Source of the DNA: Bog-950 sp044228435
GTDB taxonomy: Bacteria; Bacteroidota; Bacteroidia; Chitinophagales; LD1
Assembly (NCBI GenBank): GCA_044228435.1
Contig: JBGAUW010000022.1
Coordinates: 1 to 64,000, forward strand
DNA: 64,000 bases
Direction of reading: 5' to 3'
The notes below the pieces were generated by a model. That model did not search any database, was not told where the DNA came from, and was given only the letters and a program-made list of their open reading frames with translations. Both the position numbers and the translations under genes were made by a program. Position 1 is the stretch's first letter. Every line of letters begins with the position of its first letter. Of the stretch, positions 35,002-42,686 are shown piece after piece.

Positions 35002-36381
35002 ATGAAACAGAAACGTACGTTAGCTGAGCCCTTTAGGGTGAAAATGGTTGAGCCGTTGCGCATGACCACCATCGAATACCGGAAAGCAATGCTGCAGGAA
35101 GCAGGCTTTAATCCATTTTTGCTCCGTAGCGATGATGTGTATATTGATTTACTGACCGATAGCGGTACCGGTGCTATGAGTGACCGCCAATGGGGCGCTA
35201 TGATGCTGGCCGACGAAAGTTATGCCGGCGCCCGCAGCTGGATAAAGCTGGAAACAGAAGTAAAAAACTTAACCGGTATGGATTATGTATTGCCCACCCA
35301 CCAGGGCCGTGCAGCAGAGCGCATTCTTTATGGATTGCTGGGCGGCAAGGGCAAGGTTTTTATAAGCAATACTCATTTTGATACCACACGTGCCAACATC
35401 GAATTTACGGGTGCAATAGCTATTGACTGTATGAGCGATGAATCGCTTGACCCGCAAGCAGAGTTGCCTTTTAAAGGAAACATGGATGTTGAACAGGCAC
35501 GTCAAGCTATTTTACAGCACGGTAAGCAGAATATAGGGGCGGTTATTTTAACCGTTACCAATAACTCATCGGGAGGGCAACCGGTTAGTATGCAAAATGC
35601 CCGGGAGGTTCGTGCGCTTTGCGATGAGTTTGGCTTGTTACTGGTTATAGATGGGTGCCGTATTGCAGAGAACAGTTACTTTATTAAACATCGCGAAAAA
35701 GGTTTTGAGGAAACTACTTACCGGCAAATTGCACAACAAATGTTTACGCTGGCAGATGCTTTTATTATGAGTGCCAAGAAAGACGGGCTTGTAAATATGG
35801 GAGGTTTGTTAGTTCTCCGCCAAAAGAACCTTGCAGAAAAATGCACAAACCTGCTTATCATTTCAGAAGGTTTTGCAACTTATGGCGGCTTAAGCGGACG
35901 CGATATGGAAGCAATGGCGGTAGGTTTGCAGGAGGTGTTCGATGCTGATTACCTGCATTACAGAATCAAGAGCACTGAGTATCTGGGCAACCATTTGCAT
36001 AAAAAAGGAGTGCCCCTAATCCGCCCGTATGGAGGGCACGCTATTTATATTGATGCGAAAAATTTTTACAGGCATATACCGGTACATCAGTTCCCGGGGC
36101 AGGTTCTTGTTTGCGATTTATACGAACAAGGCGGGATAAGATGTGTGGAAGTGGGCTCGGTAATGTTTGGAAAATACGATGCGCATGGAAATCATGTGGC
36201 AGCAAAAAATGAATTAGTGCGGCTGGCTATTCCACGCCGGGTTTACACGCAAAGCCATATTGATTACGTAATTGATGTGTTCGATGATATTATTGAAATG
36301 AAGAACCAGGTACGGGGGCTGAAAATAGTATACGAGCCGCCTTTTTTACGGCATTTCACTGCCCGCTTCGAAAAACTGTAA
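35002..36381 (+). CDS. tnaA: Tryptophanase
   Basis: A 459-residue PLP lyase that splits L-tryptophan to indole, pyruvate and ammonia. Strong similarity to E. coli TnaA: LLTDSGTGAMSDRQW, PTHQGRAAERIL, and the PLP lysine in MSAKKDGLVNMGG. At two positions that separate tryptophanase from tyrosine phenol-lyase it is tryptophanase-like: CVEVGS (TnaA AVEIGS; TPL SMERGI) and LRHFTARF (TPL LRFFTARF). Those comparisons are from memory. It follows nadB by 26 bases on the same strand, so may be cotranscribed. Confidence 0.92.
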   Translation: MKQKRTLAEPFRVKMVEPLRMTTIEYRKAMLQEAGFNPFLLRSDDVYIDLLTDSGTGAMSDRQWGAMMLADESYAGARSWIKLETEVKNLTGMDYVLPTHQGRAAERILYGLLGGKGKVFISNTHFDTTRANIEFTGAIAIDCMSDESLDPQAELPFKGNMDVEQARQAILQHGKQNIGAVILTVTNNSSGGQPVSMQNAREVRALCDEFGLLLVIDGCRIAENSYFIKHREKGFEETTYRQIAQQMFTLADAFIMSAKKDGLVNMGGLLVLRQKNLAEKCTNLLIISEGFATYGGLSGRDMEAMAVGLQEVFDADYLHYRIKSTEYLGNHLHKKGVPLIRPYGGHAIYIDAKNFYRHIPVHQFPGQVLVCDLYEQGGIRCVEVGSVMFGKYDAHGNHVAAKNELVRLAIPRRVYTQSHIDYVIDVFDDIIEMKNQVRGLKIVYEPPFLRHFTARFEKL

Positions 36382-36408
36382 GCGGTAACATTATATCAGC
36401 ATATGTGG

Positions 36409-36451
36409 TGATTAATGTCATAGTCTGCAGCATCAATCTGGAATAACTTTG
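36409..36451 (+). promoter_or_regulatory. Fnr/Crp-like site and -7 box for ric
   Basis: TGATTAATGTCA at 36409-36420 (TGAT-n4-GTCA) is centred 36.5 bases before the last G of a perfect TAACTTTG -7 box at 36444-36451. With transcription starting a few bases on, the site sits near -41.5, a class II activator position. Confidence 0.65.
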
Positions 36452-36467
36452 TATAAAATTTTAAACT

Positions 36468-37223
36468 ATGATAAAAGATATGATTCATGAGGCTACCGTT
36501 GCCGAACTTGTAGCCAGCGATTACCGCACAGCGGAGATATTTAAAAAGTATGGTATTGATTTTTGTTGTGGAGGCAAAAGGAGTATTGCCGATGTATGCA
36601 GCCAAAAAAATATCAATCCCGAGGCGCTTGAGAAAGAGATTCTGGAACTGCAAAACCAACCGGTGGATGCCGGGCACGACTTTAATAATTGGTCGCTGGC
36701 ATTTTTAGCCGACTATATTCAGAACGTGCACCATACGTATGTAAACAGTAATCTCAGCCTTGTAAAAGAGTTTGCCGAAAAAGTAGCAACTGTGCATGGC
36801 GACCACAACCCGGAAACAAAAGAAATTGCCAGGCTGTGGAATGAAGTAGCGAATGAATTAACTGTGCATATGAAAAAAGAGGAGTTGGTTTTGTTTCCCT
36901 ACATTAAAAAACTTGAACAGTATAGTAACGACAGTTCAGCAGGTTTGCCGGCCTCGCATTTTGGTACAGTTAAAAACCCTGTTAAGATGATGGAGCAGGA
37001 GCACGAACTGGCCGGTAGCCTGATGAAGCAGATACAAGAGCTAAGCAATAACTTTACACCACCCATACATGCTTGTAATACATACAAGGTGCTATACGCC
37101 AAACTAAAGGAGTTTCAGACCGACCTGTTTCAACATATTCATTTAGAAAACAACATCCTTTTTCCTAAAGCGATCGCAATGGAAGATGCGTTCTCCTCTT
37201 CAGCAAATAGTTGCTCTTTATAA
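36468..37223 (+). CDS. ric: Iron-sulfur cluster repair di-iron protein (Ric/ScdA/YtfE)
   Basis: A 251-residue protein that repairs Fe-S clusters damaged by nitric oxide or oxidants. Residues 1-65 are the ScdA N-terminal domain (VAELVASDYRTAEIF, GIDFCCGGKRSI). The rest is a hemerythrin-like di-iron domain with His in NVHHTYV, VHGDHNPE, LTVHMKKEE, MEQEHELAG and FQHIHLENNILFPKA. Presence beside a nos locus fits defence against NO. A strong bidirectional terminator follows, and its promoter carries an Fnr/Crp-like site. Confidence 0.93.
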   Translation: MIKDMIHEATVAELVASDYRTAEIFKKYGIDFCCGGKRSIADVCSQKNINPEALEKEILELQNQPVDAGHDFNNWSLAFLADYIQNVHHTYVNSNLSLVKEFAEKVATVHGDHNPETKEIARLWNEVANELTVHMKKEELVLFPYIKKLEQYSNDSSAGLPASHFGTVKNPVKMMEQEHELAGSLMKQIQELSNNFTPPIHACNTYKVLYAKLKEFQTDLFQHIHLENNILFPKAIAMEDAFSSSANSCSL

Positions 37224-37233
37224 CATAGCAGTT

Positions 37234-37277
37234 AAAAAATAACCGGCATGCAGTAAACTGCATGCCGGTTATTTTTT
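37234..37277. terminator. Bidirectional terminator between ric and the lipoprotein gene
   Basis: A perfect 20-bp stem: AAAAAATAACCGGCATGCAG at 37234-37253 and its exact complement at 37258-37277, with a TAAA loop. A6/T6 on both ends allows use from both converging genes. Confidence 0.95.
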
Positions 37278-37294
37278 ATACAGGCTGTGAGTTT

Positions 37295-37693
37295 TTATTG
37301 AACTGGAAATACAACGCTTTGTGTTGTAGTTTTCTCCATGTGATTAGCACCCTTTATTACCAGTAGCATATTGCCGGTTGCAGAAGTAGCAAAAGTAGTA
37401 TCAATAGTATAGGAGCTAAGGGCATGGGCGCTTTTCCATAACGAGAAGACAATAGCACTATCCGGCAGGCTTTTTACAGTAACGCTCACCTCGTGCAGTA
37501 AAAGCGCCTCATTATCTCCGGGCGCAGAAACAGTTGCTTTAATGTGTACAGCATTTTTGTTTACAGCCTGTCCGCTGGCAGGCGAGGTAATACTTACTAA
37601 AGGATATTCAGTCTGCAGGTCTTCGGTTTTGTTACAGGCTGCTATAAATGTAATGCTTAATATTAGCAGGCCGCCGATTATTCTGTTGTTCAT
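37295..37693 (-). CDS. Small lipoprotein with Ig-like fold
   Basis: A 132-residue predicted lipoprotein: leader IIGGLLILSITFIAAC with Cys20, then a single beta-sandwich domain with YPLVSITSPASGQAVNKN and a terminal QSVVFPVQ. It looks like the DUF4625-type Ig domain but I am not certain. It overlaps the upstream barrel gene by four bases, so the two are coupled. An Fnr/Crp-like promoter lies before that pair. Confidence 0.7.
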   Translation of the reverse strand: MNNRIIGGLLILSITFIAACNKTEDLQTEYPLVSITSPASGQAVNKNAVHIKATVSAPGDNEALLLHEVSVTVKSLPDSAIVFSLWKSAHALSSYTIDTTFATSATGNMLLVIKGANHMEKTTTQSVVFPVQ

Positions 37694-38616
37694 TTGCGTT
37701 TTATTATTTCGAAGTTATAGTATATTGCTAATTCACCACCCAGTTGTTGTTTAAATGACATAAAAGGCACTTTGTTGTAAGCAACGGGGCTAACGGTAAA
37801 GTTCAGGGTTATGTAAGGCAGGTAAACATCCAAACCTAGTTTGGCAGTTAGTAAATCAGCATCAGTGGCATATATTTTTTTACCGTAACTGTAGTTGGCA
37901 AAAAAGTGGCTGTAAGAAACTGCAACAGTGGGAGCCAGTGTTACCTCGTGTATGGGGAAAAGATAGAACAGGTTTAGAGAGGCATCAGCCTTATTGCCAA
38001 AGCGGAATGAATAGCTATTGGTGGTATTTAGTTTATACAGAGCACTCGCATTTAATCCAAAGCTGCGATAACGATAGGTGTAAATGGCATTAGCTATAAA
38101 ATCTATGCTGCCACTTCCCGCCTGAACGCTGGTACTGTATAAATTGTTTTCCATTTTCCTGAACTCCCCGCTGGGCAGCTTGCTTCCTATACCTAAGCGT
38201 AACTGATGCTTGGATTCTCCGCCACCACATTTCAACGGATCAAGCACTGCGTATTGCAGTAGGATAGTTAAATCGCCCAGACCACCGGTGCGGTTATTAG
38301 AAGACTGCGAGCGCTGGTTTATAAAGATTACCGGAACAAAAACAGACAACTGTAACTTATTATTCAGATTAAAACGTCCCGAAAGTTCTGCCTGGTTGAT
38401 GTAGCCGTTTGTTTTTTGCCCATTCAGGTCGGGATTTAAACTTTTGGCGGTCATTTGTAATCCGGTATAGGCATAACGGATGCCGATGAAATTTTTAGAG
38501 AGGTTGGGAACTATAGAATAATTGGCACCCGCGCTTACGCAACAACAGGATTGGGCGGTTGTTTTTGCCACTGTAGCAAATATCCAGCAAAATAGTAGTA
38601 TGGTATTTAGTTTCAT
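37690..38616 (-). CDS. Outer-membrane beta-barrel protein (putative transporter)
   Basis: A 308-residue exported barrel. I start it at 38616 (MKLNTILLFCWIFATVAKTT, signal peptide); the alternative at 38646 precedes it without merit. After a Cys triplet (SCCCVSAGANYS) come repeated amphipathic strands such as FIGIRYAYTGLQM, RLGIGSKLPSGEFRK and VTLAPTVAVSYSHFFANY, ending with LAIYYNFEIIKRK. Similar proteins are called 'transporter' in Bacteroidota. Substrate unknown; its regulation suggests a low-oxygen envelope role, perhaps copper or metal related. Confidence 0.75.
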   Translation of the reverse strand: MKLNTILLFCWIFATVAKTTAQSCCCVSAGANYSIVPNLSKNFIGIRYAYTGLQMTAKSLNPDLNGQKTNGYINQAELSGRFNLNNKLQLSVFVPVIFINQRSQSSNNRTGGLGDLTILLQYAVLDPLKCGGGESKHQLRLGIGSKLPSGEFRKMENNLYSTSVQAGSGSIDFIANAIYTYRYRSFGLNASALYKLNTTNSYSFRFGNKADASLNLFYLFPIHEVTLAPTVAVSYSHFFANYSYGKKIYATDADLLTAKLGLDVYLPYITLNFTVSPVAYNKVPFMSFKQQLGGELAIYYNFEIIKRK

Positions 38617-38643
38617 GGTTGCGGATATGAATTGTAACAGACA

Positions 38644-38687
38644 CAAAAAAAGGCAAACCGGTTTGCGCTAACGGTGAGGAAAATCAT
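38644..38687 (-). promoter_or_regulatory. Fnr/Crp-like site and -7-like box for the barrel/lipoprotein pair
   Basis: On the minus strand the site ATGATTTTCCTCA (38687-38675) is identical over 13 bases to the site before the nos cytochrome gene. Its centre is 36.5 bases from the G of TTTTTTTG (38651-38644), a one-mismatch form of TAnnTTTG. A perfect palindrome GCAAACCGGTTTGC lies between at 38653-38666. Confidence 0.5.
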
Positions 38688-38752
38688 GCGCCGGTTTGAC
38701 ATCACTCATTCCGGTTTCCTGAAGTAAAGCAATGTGGTAACGAGCCTGCAGG

Positions 38753-39967
38753 CTATTTAACCGGCCTCGCCCTTAGCATAGCTACATTCAGCCATAAAAT
38801 ACCTGCAAACATAATCAGCGCAGCGCCTAGTAGTAGCTCGTTTACAAAAGGGAACAGTCTGTAAGCTATAGCACTTATGCCTTGCAGCATAAGAAAGAGT
38901 TCATTCAACAAAATGCCTGTAATAAACACCGCTATGCCCCATTTTATTTTCTTATTCTCTGAAATTATATTTTGAGAGAAAAAATAGCCGATAATAAATA
39001 AGGTAATAATGCCCAGCAGTACAAGATGAAGGTAACCTATAACAATAGGCCGGAAGCTAAAAGCCAGCTTGCTTAAAAAATGAAAATTAGACCCCAGTTG
39101 TAAACACAACTTAATGCTTGCCGCTAACGCTACTAAAATATAAATCCATTTTGCACCGGCAAGTATTGGCAATATCTTTTCCCTGCTTTTCCATATACCG
39201 TAAACCAGTATTGCCCAGGCTAATAGTTGTGCCACCGCTGCTGTTGATACAACCGACCGCACCCACCCCGGCAATGGCAACCACAACGCAGATAGAACAT
39301 ATGCTGGTATACAAGCCAGTGCAAACGACCAGAAAATAAGTTTCAGGTGGCCTTTAGGTAAGGTGTGCTCAACCAAACCGGAGAACAGCCCCATACAGGC
39401 AAAAAAGAACCACCCGTTATATTGAAAATGAAGATAAAAATAAATGGAAGCCAAATACCAGTTTTGATGGATTGTTTTGGTTGCCATCATTACAGAAAGC
39501 GCAAATGTACCGATAGATGAAATAACACCAAATAAAAGTGCGGCCTTAAACCAAAGCTTGCTTATACTCTTTGGAATAGTATTTAAATCTCTCCAATAAG
39601 CAAAGGCAAAAACATACGACACAAGTATCGAGATGGTAGAGCATGTGATAGAAACCGCACCATACCCTTGCACAGGAAAGGAAAGCAGCATGCCATACGC
39701 ACTTATTAAATTAATGGCTAACAGCCATTTATACTTTGCATAATTAAAGTCTGTTTTTCTAAGCCATAGCCAATAGGTTAACAAAAGCATTAAAGCCTGT
39801 GTTATCCAGCCGGTAAAGGCAAAATGAGAATGAGCATGTAGAATGTGTTTCTGTTCTATGAAAGGAAGGTAGAAAGCAATCTTATAACGCATTAATACAC
39901 CAAGAGCGGCCACTATCAGCAAATTTAGGAATGCTATTCTGGCCCAATTTTCTACAGTATTTTTCAT
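38753..39967 (-). CDS. Haem-copper-oxidase-like multi-pass membrane protein of the nos locus
   Basis: About 404 residues with roughly twelve transmembrane helices and no recognised name. It resembles the CcoN/NorB scaffold in order: HILHAHSHFAFTGW in an early helix (compare RPLHTNAVIF of CcoN), FYLHFQYNGWFFF mid-protein (compare WYGHN), and GYLHLVLLGIITL late (compare HVHIGALGW). The CuB His-His pair is not evident. I start at 39967 (MKNTVENWARIAF); ATGs at 39976 and 40021 are alternatives. It is divergent from the nos cytochrome gene, so a role in electron supply or N-oxide metabolism is inferred. Confidence 0.65.
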   Translation of the reverse strand: MKNTVENWARIAFLNLLIVAALGVLMRYKIAFYLPFIEQKHILHAHSHFAFTGWITQALMLLLTYWLWLRKTDFNYAKYKWLLAINLISAYGMLLSFPVQGYGAVSITCSTISILVSYVFAFAYWRDLNTIPKSISKLWFKAALLFGVISSIGTFALSVMMATKTIHQNWYLASIYFYLHFQYNGWFFFACMGLFSGLVEHTLPKGHLKLIFWSFALACIPAYVLSALWLPLPGWVRSVVSTAAVAQLLAWAILVYGIWKSREKILPILAGAKWIYILVALAASIKLCLQLGSNFHFLSKLAFSFRPIVIGYLHLVLLGIITLFIIGYFFSQNIISENKKIKWGIAVFITGILLNELFLMLQGISAIAYRLFPFVNELLLGAALIMFAGILWLNVAMLRARPVK

Positions 39968-40056
39968 ATTCAGCATTACTTTATTTTTTGCAAAGAAATA
40001 AGAAGTTAACCGGTAACCCAAATTTTAGAGTAGGATGATAAAAGGCATGGATGTTG

Positions 40057-40099
40057 ATGATTTTCCTCATAGGCTAATGTATTAGCTCCCATACCTTTG
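40057..40099 (+). promoter_or_regulatory. Fnr/Crp-like site and -7 box for the nos operon
   Basis: ATGATTTTCCTCAT at 40057-40070 (TGAT-n4-CTCA) lies 35.5 bases before the last G of TACCTTTG at 40092-40099, a perfect TAnnTTTG box. A second TACCTTTG stands at 40119-40126, so two tandem start sites are possible. Confidence 0.6.
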
Positions 40100-40153
40100 C
40101 ATCGCTTAACGAAAATATTACCTTTGGATTATCAGAAACCAAAATACACCATT

Positions 40154-40612
40154 ATGAAAAATTTAATTCTTACAATTTTAGCGGCTTTATTCCTTTTTGC
40201 ATGTAGTAACAAAGAAAAACCTGCCGACCAGCAAACACAGGTTATTGAACCTGCCAAACCCACATATGATCCAAACCGCGGAATCGGAAAGTTTTCGAAA
40301 ATAGATTTGGGAGATAAATTAGACAAAAAAATGGCTAGTGCAGGGCAAACAATTTACGATGTAAAGTGTGGTTCATGCCATAAGCTAAGTGATGAAAAAC
40401 TGGTTGGCCCGGGCTGGAAAGGTGTTACCACACGCTATACTCCGCAATGGATTATGAATTTTATTACCAACCCTGATGAGATGCTGAATGTAGATCCAAA
40501 GGCGCAGGCACAATTGGAGATATGCCTTGTTAGAATGCCAAATCAAAATCTTGCCGATGAAGAAGCACGCCAGCTACTTGAATTTATGAGACAGAATGAT
40601 GGCGTTAAATAA
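40154..40612 (+). CDS. Mono-haem cytochrome c lipoprotein of the nos operon
   Basis: A 152-residue lipoprotein cytochrome. The start at 40154 gives MKNLILTILAALFLFAC with a lipobox at Cys17; upstream TTG codons are not needed. The haem c site is CGSCHKLSDE, and a Met ligand is available in LVRMPNQNL. It precedes nosZ by 26 bases and is probably its electron donor. Small cytochromes in this position are usual in Bacteroidota clade II nos clusters. Confidence 0.88.
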   Translation: MKNLILTILAALFLFACSNKEKPADQQTQVIEPAKPTYDPNRGIGKFSKIDLGDKLDKKMASAGQTIYDVKCGSCHKLSDEKLVGPGWKGVTTRYTPQWIMNFITNPDEMLNVDPKAQAQLEICLVRMPNQNLADEEARQLLEFMRQNDGVK

Positions 40613-40638
40613 ATTGTAATCAACAACAACCTACATAT

Positions 40639-42615
40639 ATGAAAAATATAAGAAATGGATTTTTAATACTTGCCGGTTTGGTAGTATTAACAGGATTTTT
40701 CTCCTGTAAACCGCAGACTGCTGGTGAGGCAGTTAGTAATAATGCAGCTGCAAAAGCATATGTTGCCCCTGGCAAGTATGATGAGTTCTATAACTTTGTA
40801 TCCGGCGGATTTAGCGGCCAGCTAAGCGTGTACGGTTTGCCATCTGGCAGATTATTTCGTGTAATTCCGGTTTTCTCTCAGGATCCTGAAAAAGGTTACG
40901 GATATAATGAGAATAGCAAGCCCATGCTTAATACATCACACGGTATGGTGCCATGGGATGATTTGCACCACGTACAACTTTCGCAAACTGATGGCGAAGT
41001 AGACGGTCGCTGGGTTTTTGCCAATGGCAACAATACTCCACGTATTGCGCGTATAGACCTTAAAACTTTTCACACTGCTGAGATAATAGAAATACCAAAT
41101 AGTGCAGGCAATCACTCATCGCCGTTTATTACGCAAGGCACCGAGTATGTTATAGCCGGCACTCGCTTTAGTGTTCCAATGGATAACTCTAACGGCGATG
41201 TACCTATCAGTACGTATAAAAAGAACTTTAAAGGTACCGTTAGTTTTATAAGTGTAGACCCCAAGGACGGCAATATGAAACTAGCCTTCCAGATTTTAAT
41301 GCCGGGTATGAACTTTGACCTGAGCCATGCAGGTAAGGGGCCAAGCCACGGATGGTTCTTTTTTAGCTGCTATAATTCTGAGCAGGCAAATTCATTGCTG
41401 GAAGTAAATGCTTCGCAGCGCGATAAGGATTTTGTGGTAGCGGTAAACTGGAAAAAGGCAGAGGAATACATGAAACAAGGTAAGGGGCAAAAACAAAAAG
41501 TAAAATACGCGCACAATAAGTTTGATGAAAAAACCTTCACAGCAACATCGGAAATAGAAACAGATGTTACCGTGCTGGATTCTAAAGAACTTGAAGGAAT
41601 GGTATATGTAATACCTTGCCCTAAATCGCCACACGGTTGCGATGTTGACCCTACCGGCGAATACATTGTGGCCAGTGGAAAACTTGCAGCTTTAATTCCT
41701 GTGTTCTCATTTACAAAAATGGTAAAAGCGATTGCCGACAAGAATTTCGAAGGAGATTACGAAGGCATACCGGTAATTAAGTATGATGCAGCCTTATACG
41801 GCGAGGTTAAAAAGCCAGGCCTGGGACCATTGCATACCGAGTTTGATGGTAAGGGAAATGCCTATACATCATTCTTCGTGTCTTCAGAAATAGTGAAGTG
41901 GAATATTAAGGATTTGAAAGTGCTGGACCGCGTACCAACCTATTATTCAATTGGCCACTTATGTGTGCCAGGTGGCGATAGCAGAAAACCTTTTGGTAAA
42001 TATGTAATTGCTTATAACAAAATTACCAAGGACCGCTACCTGCCTACCGGCCCCGAGCTTACACAAAGCGCCCAGTTGTTTGATATTAGTGGTGATAAGA
42101 TGCAGTTGATCCTGGATTATCCTACAATTGGAGAGCCTCACTATGCGCAGGCATTACCGGCAGATTTAATTTCTAAAAATTCGCTGAAGTTCTATAAAAT
42201 AGAAGATAATAAACACCCCTACAAAACCAATGGCGAGAAAGAGGCAAAAGTGGTACGCGAAGGAAACAAGGTGCATGTATATGCAACCGCTGTACGTTCG
42301 CATTTTGTTCCTGACAATATCGAAGGTATTAAAGTAGGTGATGAAGTATACTTTCACGTTACCAACCTGGAACAGGATTGGGATGTGCCCCACGGATTTG
42401 CAATAAAAGGAGCCAACAATGCTGAGTTGCTTATAATGCCCGGCGAAACACAAACGCTTAAATGGGTTGCAGACCGGGCTGGAATGTTCCCTATGTATTG
42501 CACAGATTTTTGCAGTGCGTTGCACCAAGAGATGTCAGGCTATATAAGAGTATCGCCTGCAGGCTCAAGTACCCCACTTACGTTCAGCACTGGAAAGACG
42601 GCTGCCGCTGAGTAG
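40639..42615 (+). CDS. nosZ: Nitrous oxide reductase, clade II (Sec-type)
   Basis: A 658-residue periplasmic copper enzyme reducing N2O to N2. The leader (LAGLVVLTGFFSC) is a Sec lipoprotein signal rather than a twin-arginine one, marking clade II. The N-terminal seven-bladed propeller binds CuZ: DDLHHVQL, GNHSSPF, DLSHAGKGPSH, CPKSPHGCDVDP, GPLHTEFD, YSIGHLCVPGG and EPHYAQ contain the His ligands. The C-terminal cupredoxin domain binds CuA in YCTDFCSALHQEMSGYI. Full length, no disruption. Confidence 0.97.
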   Translation: MKNIRNGFLILAGLVVLTGFFSCKPQTAGEAVSNNAAAKAYVAPGKYDEFYNFVSGGFSGQLSVYGLPSGRLFRVIPVFSQDPEKGYGYNENSKPMLNTSHGMVPWDDLHHVQLSQTDGEVDGRWVFANGNNTPRIARIDLKTFHTAEIIEIPNSAGNHSSPFITQGTEYVIAGTRFSVPMDNSNGDVPISTYKKNFKGTVSFISVDPKDGNMKLAFQILMPGMNFDLSHAGKGPSHGWFFFSCYNSEQANSLLEVNASQRDKDFVVAVNWKKAEEYMKQGKGQKQKVKYAHNKFDEKTFTATSEIETDVTVLDSKELEGMVYVIPCPKSPHGCDVDPTGEYIVASGKLAALIPVFSFTKMVKAIADKNFEGDYEGIPVIKYDAALYGEVKKPGLGPLHTEFDGKGNAYTSFFVSSEIVKWNIKDLKVLDRVPTYYSIGHLCVPGGDSRKPFGKYVIAYNKITKDRYLPTGPELTQSAQLFDISGDKMQLILDYPTIGEPHYAQALPADLISKNSLKFYKIEDNKHPYKTNGEKEAKVVREGNKVHVYATAVRSHFVPDNIEGIKVGDEVYFHVTNLEQDWDVPHGFAIKGANNAELLIMPGETQTLKWVADRAGMFPMYCTDFCSALHQEMSGYIRVSPAGSSTPLTFSTGKTAAAE

Positions 42616-42633
42616 CCGGTTGGTAGATTGACA

Positions 42634-42668
42634 AGAACGGGGGTGGAAACATCCCCGTTCTCATTTTT
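42634..42668 (+). terminator. Terminator/attenuator between nosZ and nosL
   Basis: AGAACGGGGGTG at 42634-42645, GAAA loop, and CATCCCCGTTCT at 42650-42661 form a 12-bp stem with one G-T pair, followed by CATTTTTT. It probably lowers expression of the accessory genes relative to nosZ. Confidence 0.88.
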
Positions 42669-42686
42669 TGACTTAACAGATGTATT

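Noticed and set aside
35002..36381. Tyrosine phenol-lyase instead of tryptophanase
   Set aside because: At the positions remembered to distinguish the two enzymes (CVEVGS and LRHFTARF) the sequence follows tryptophanase.
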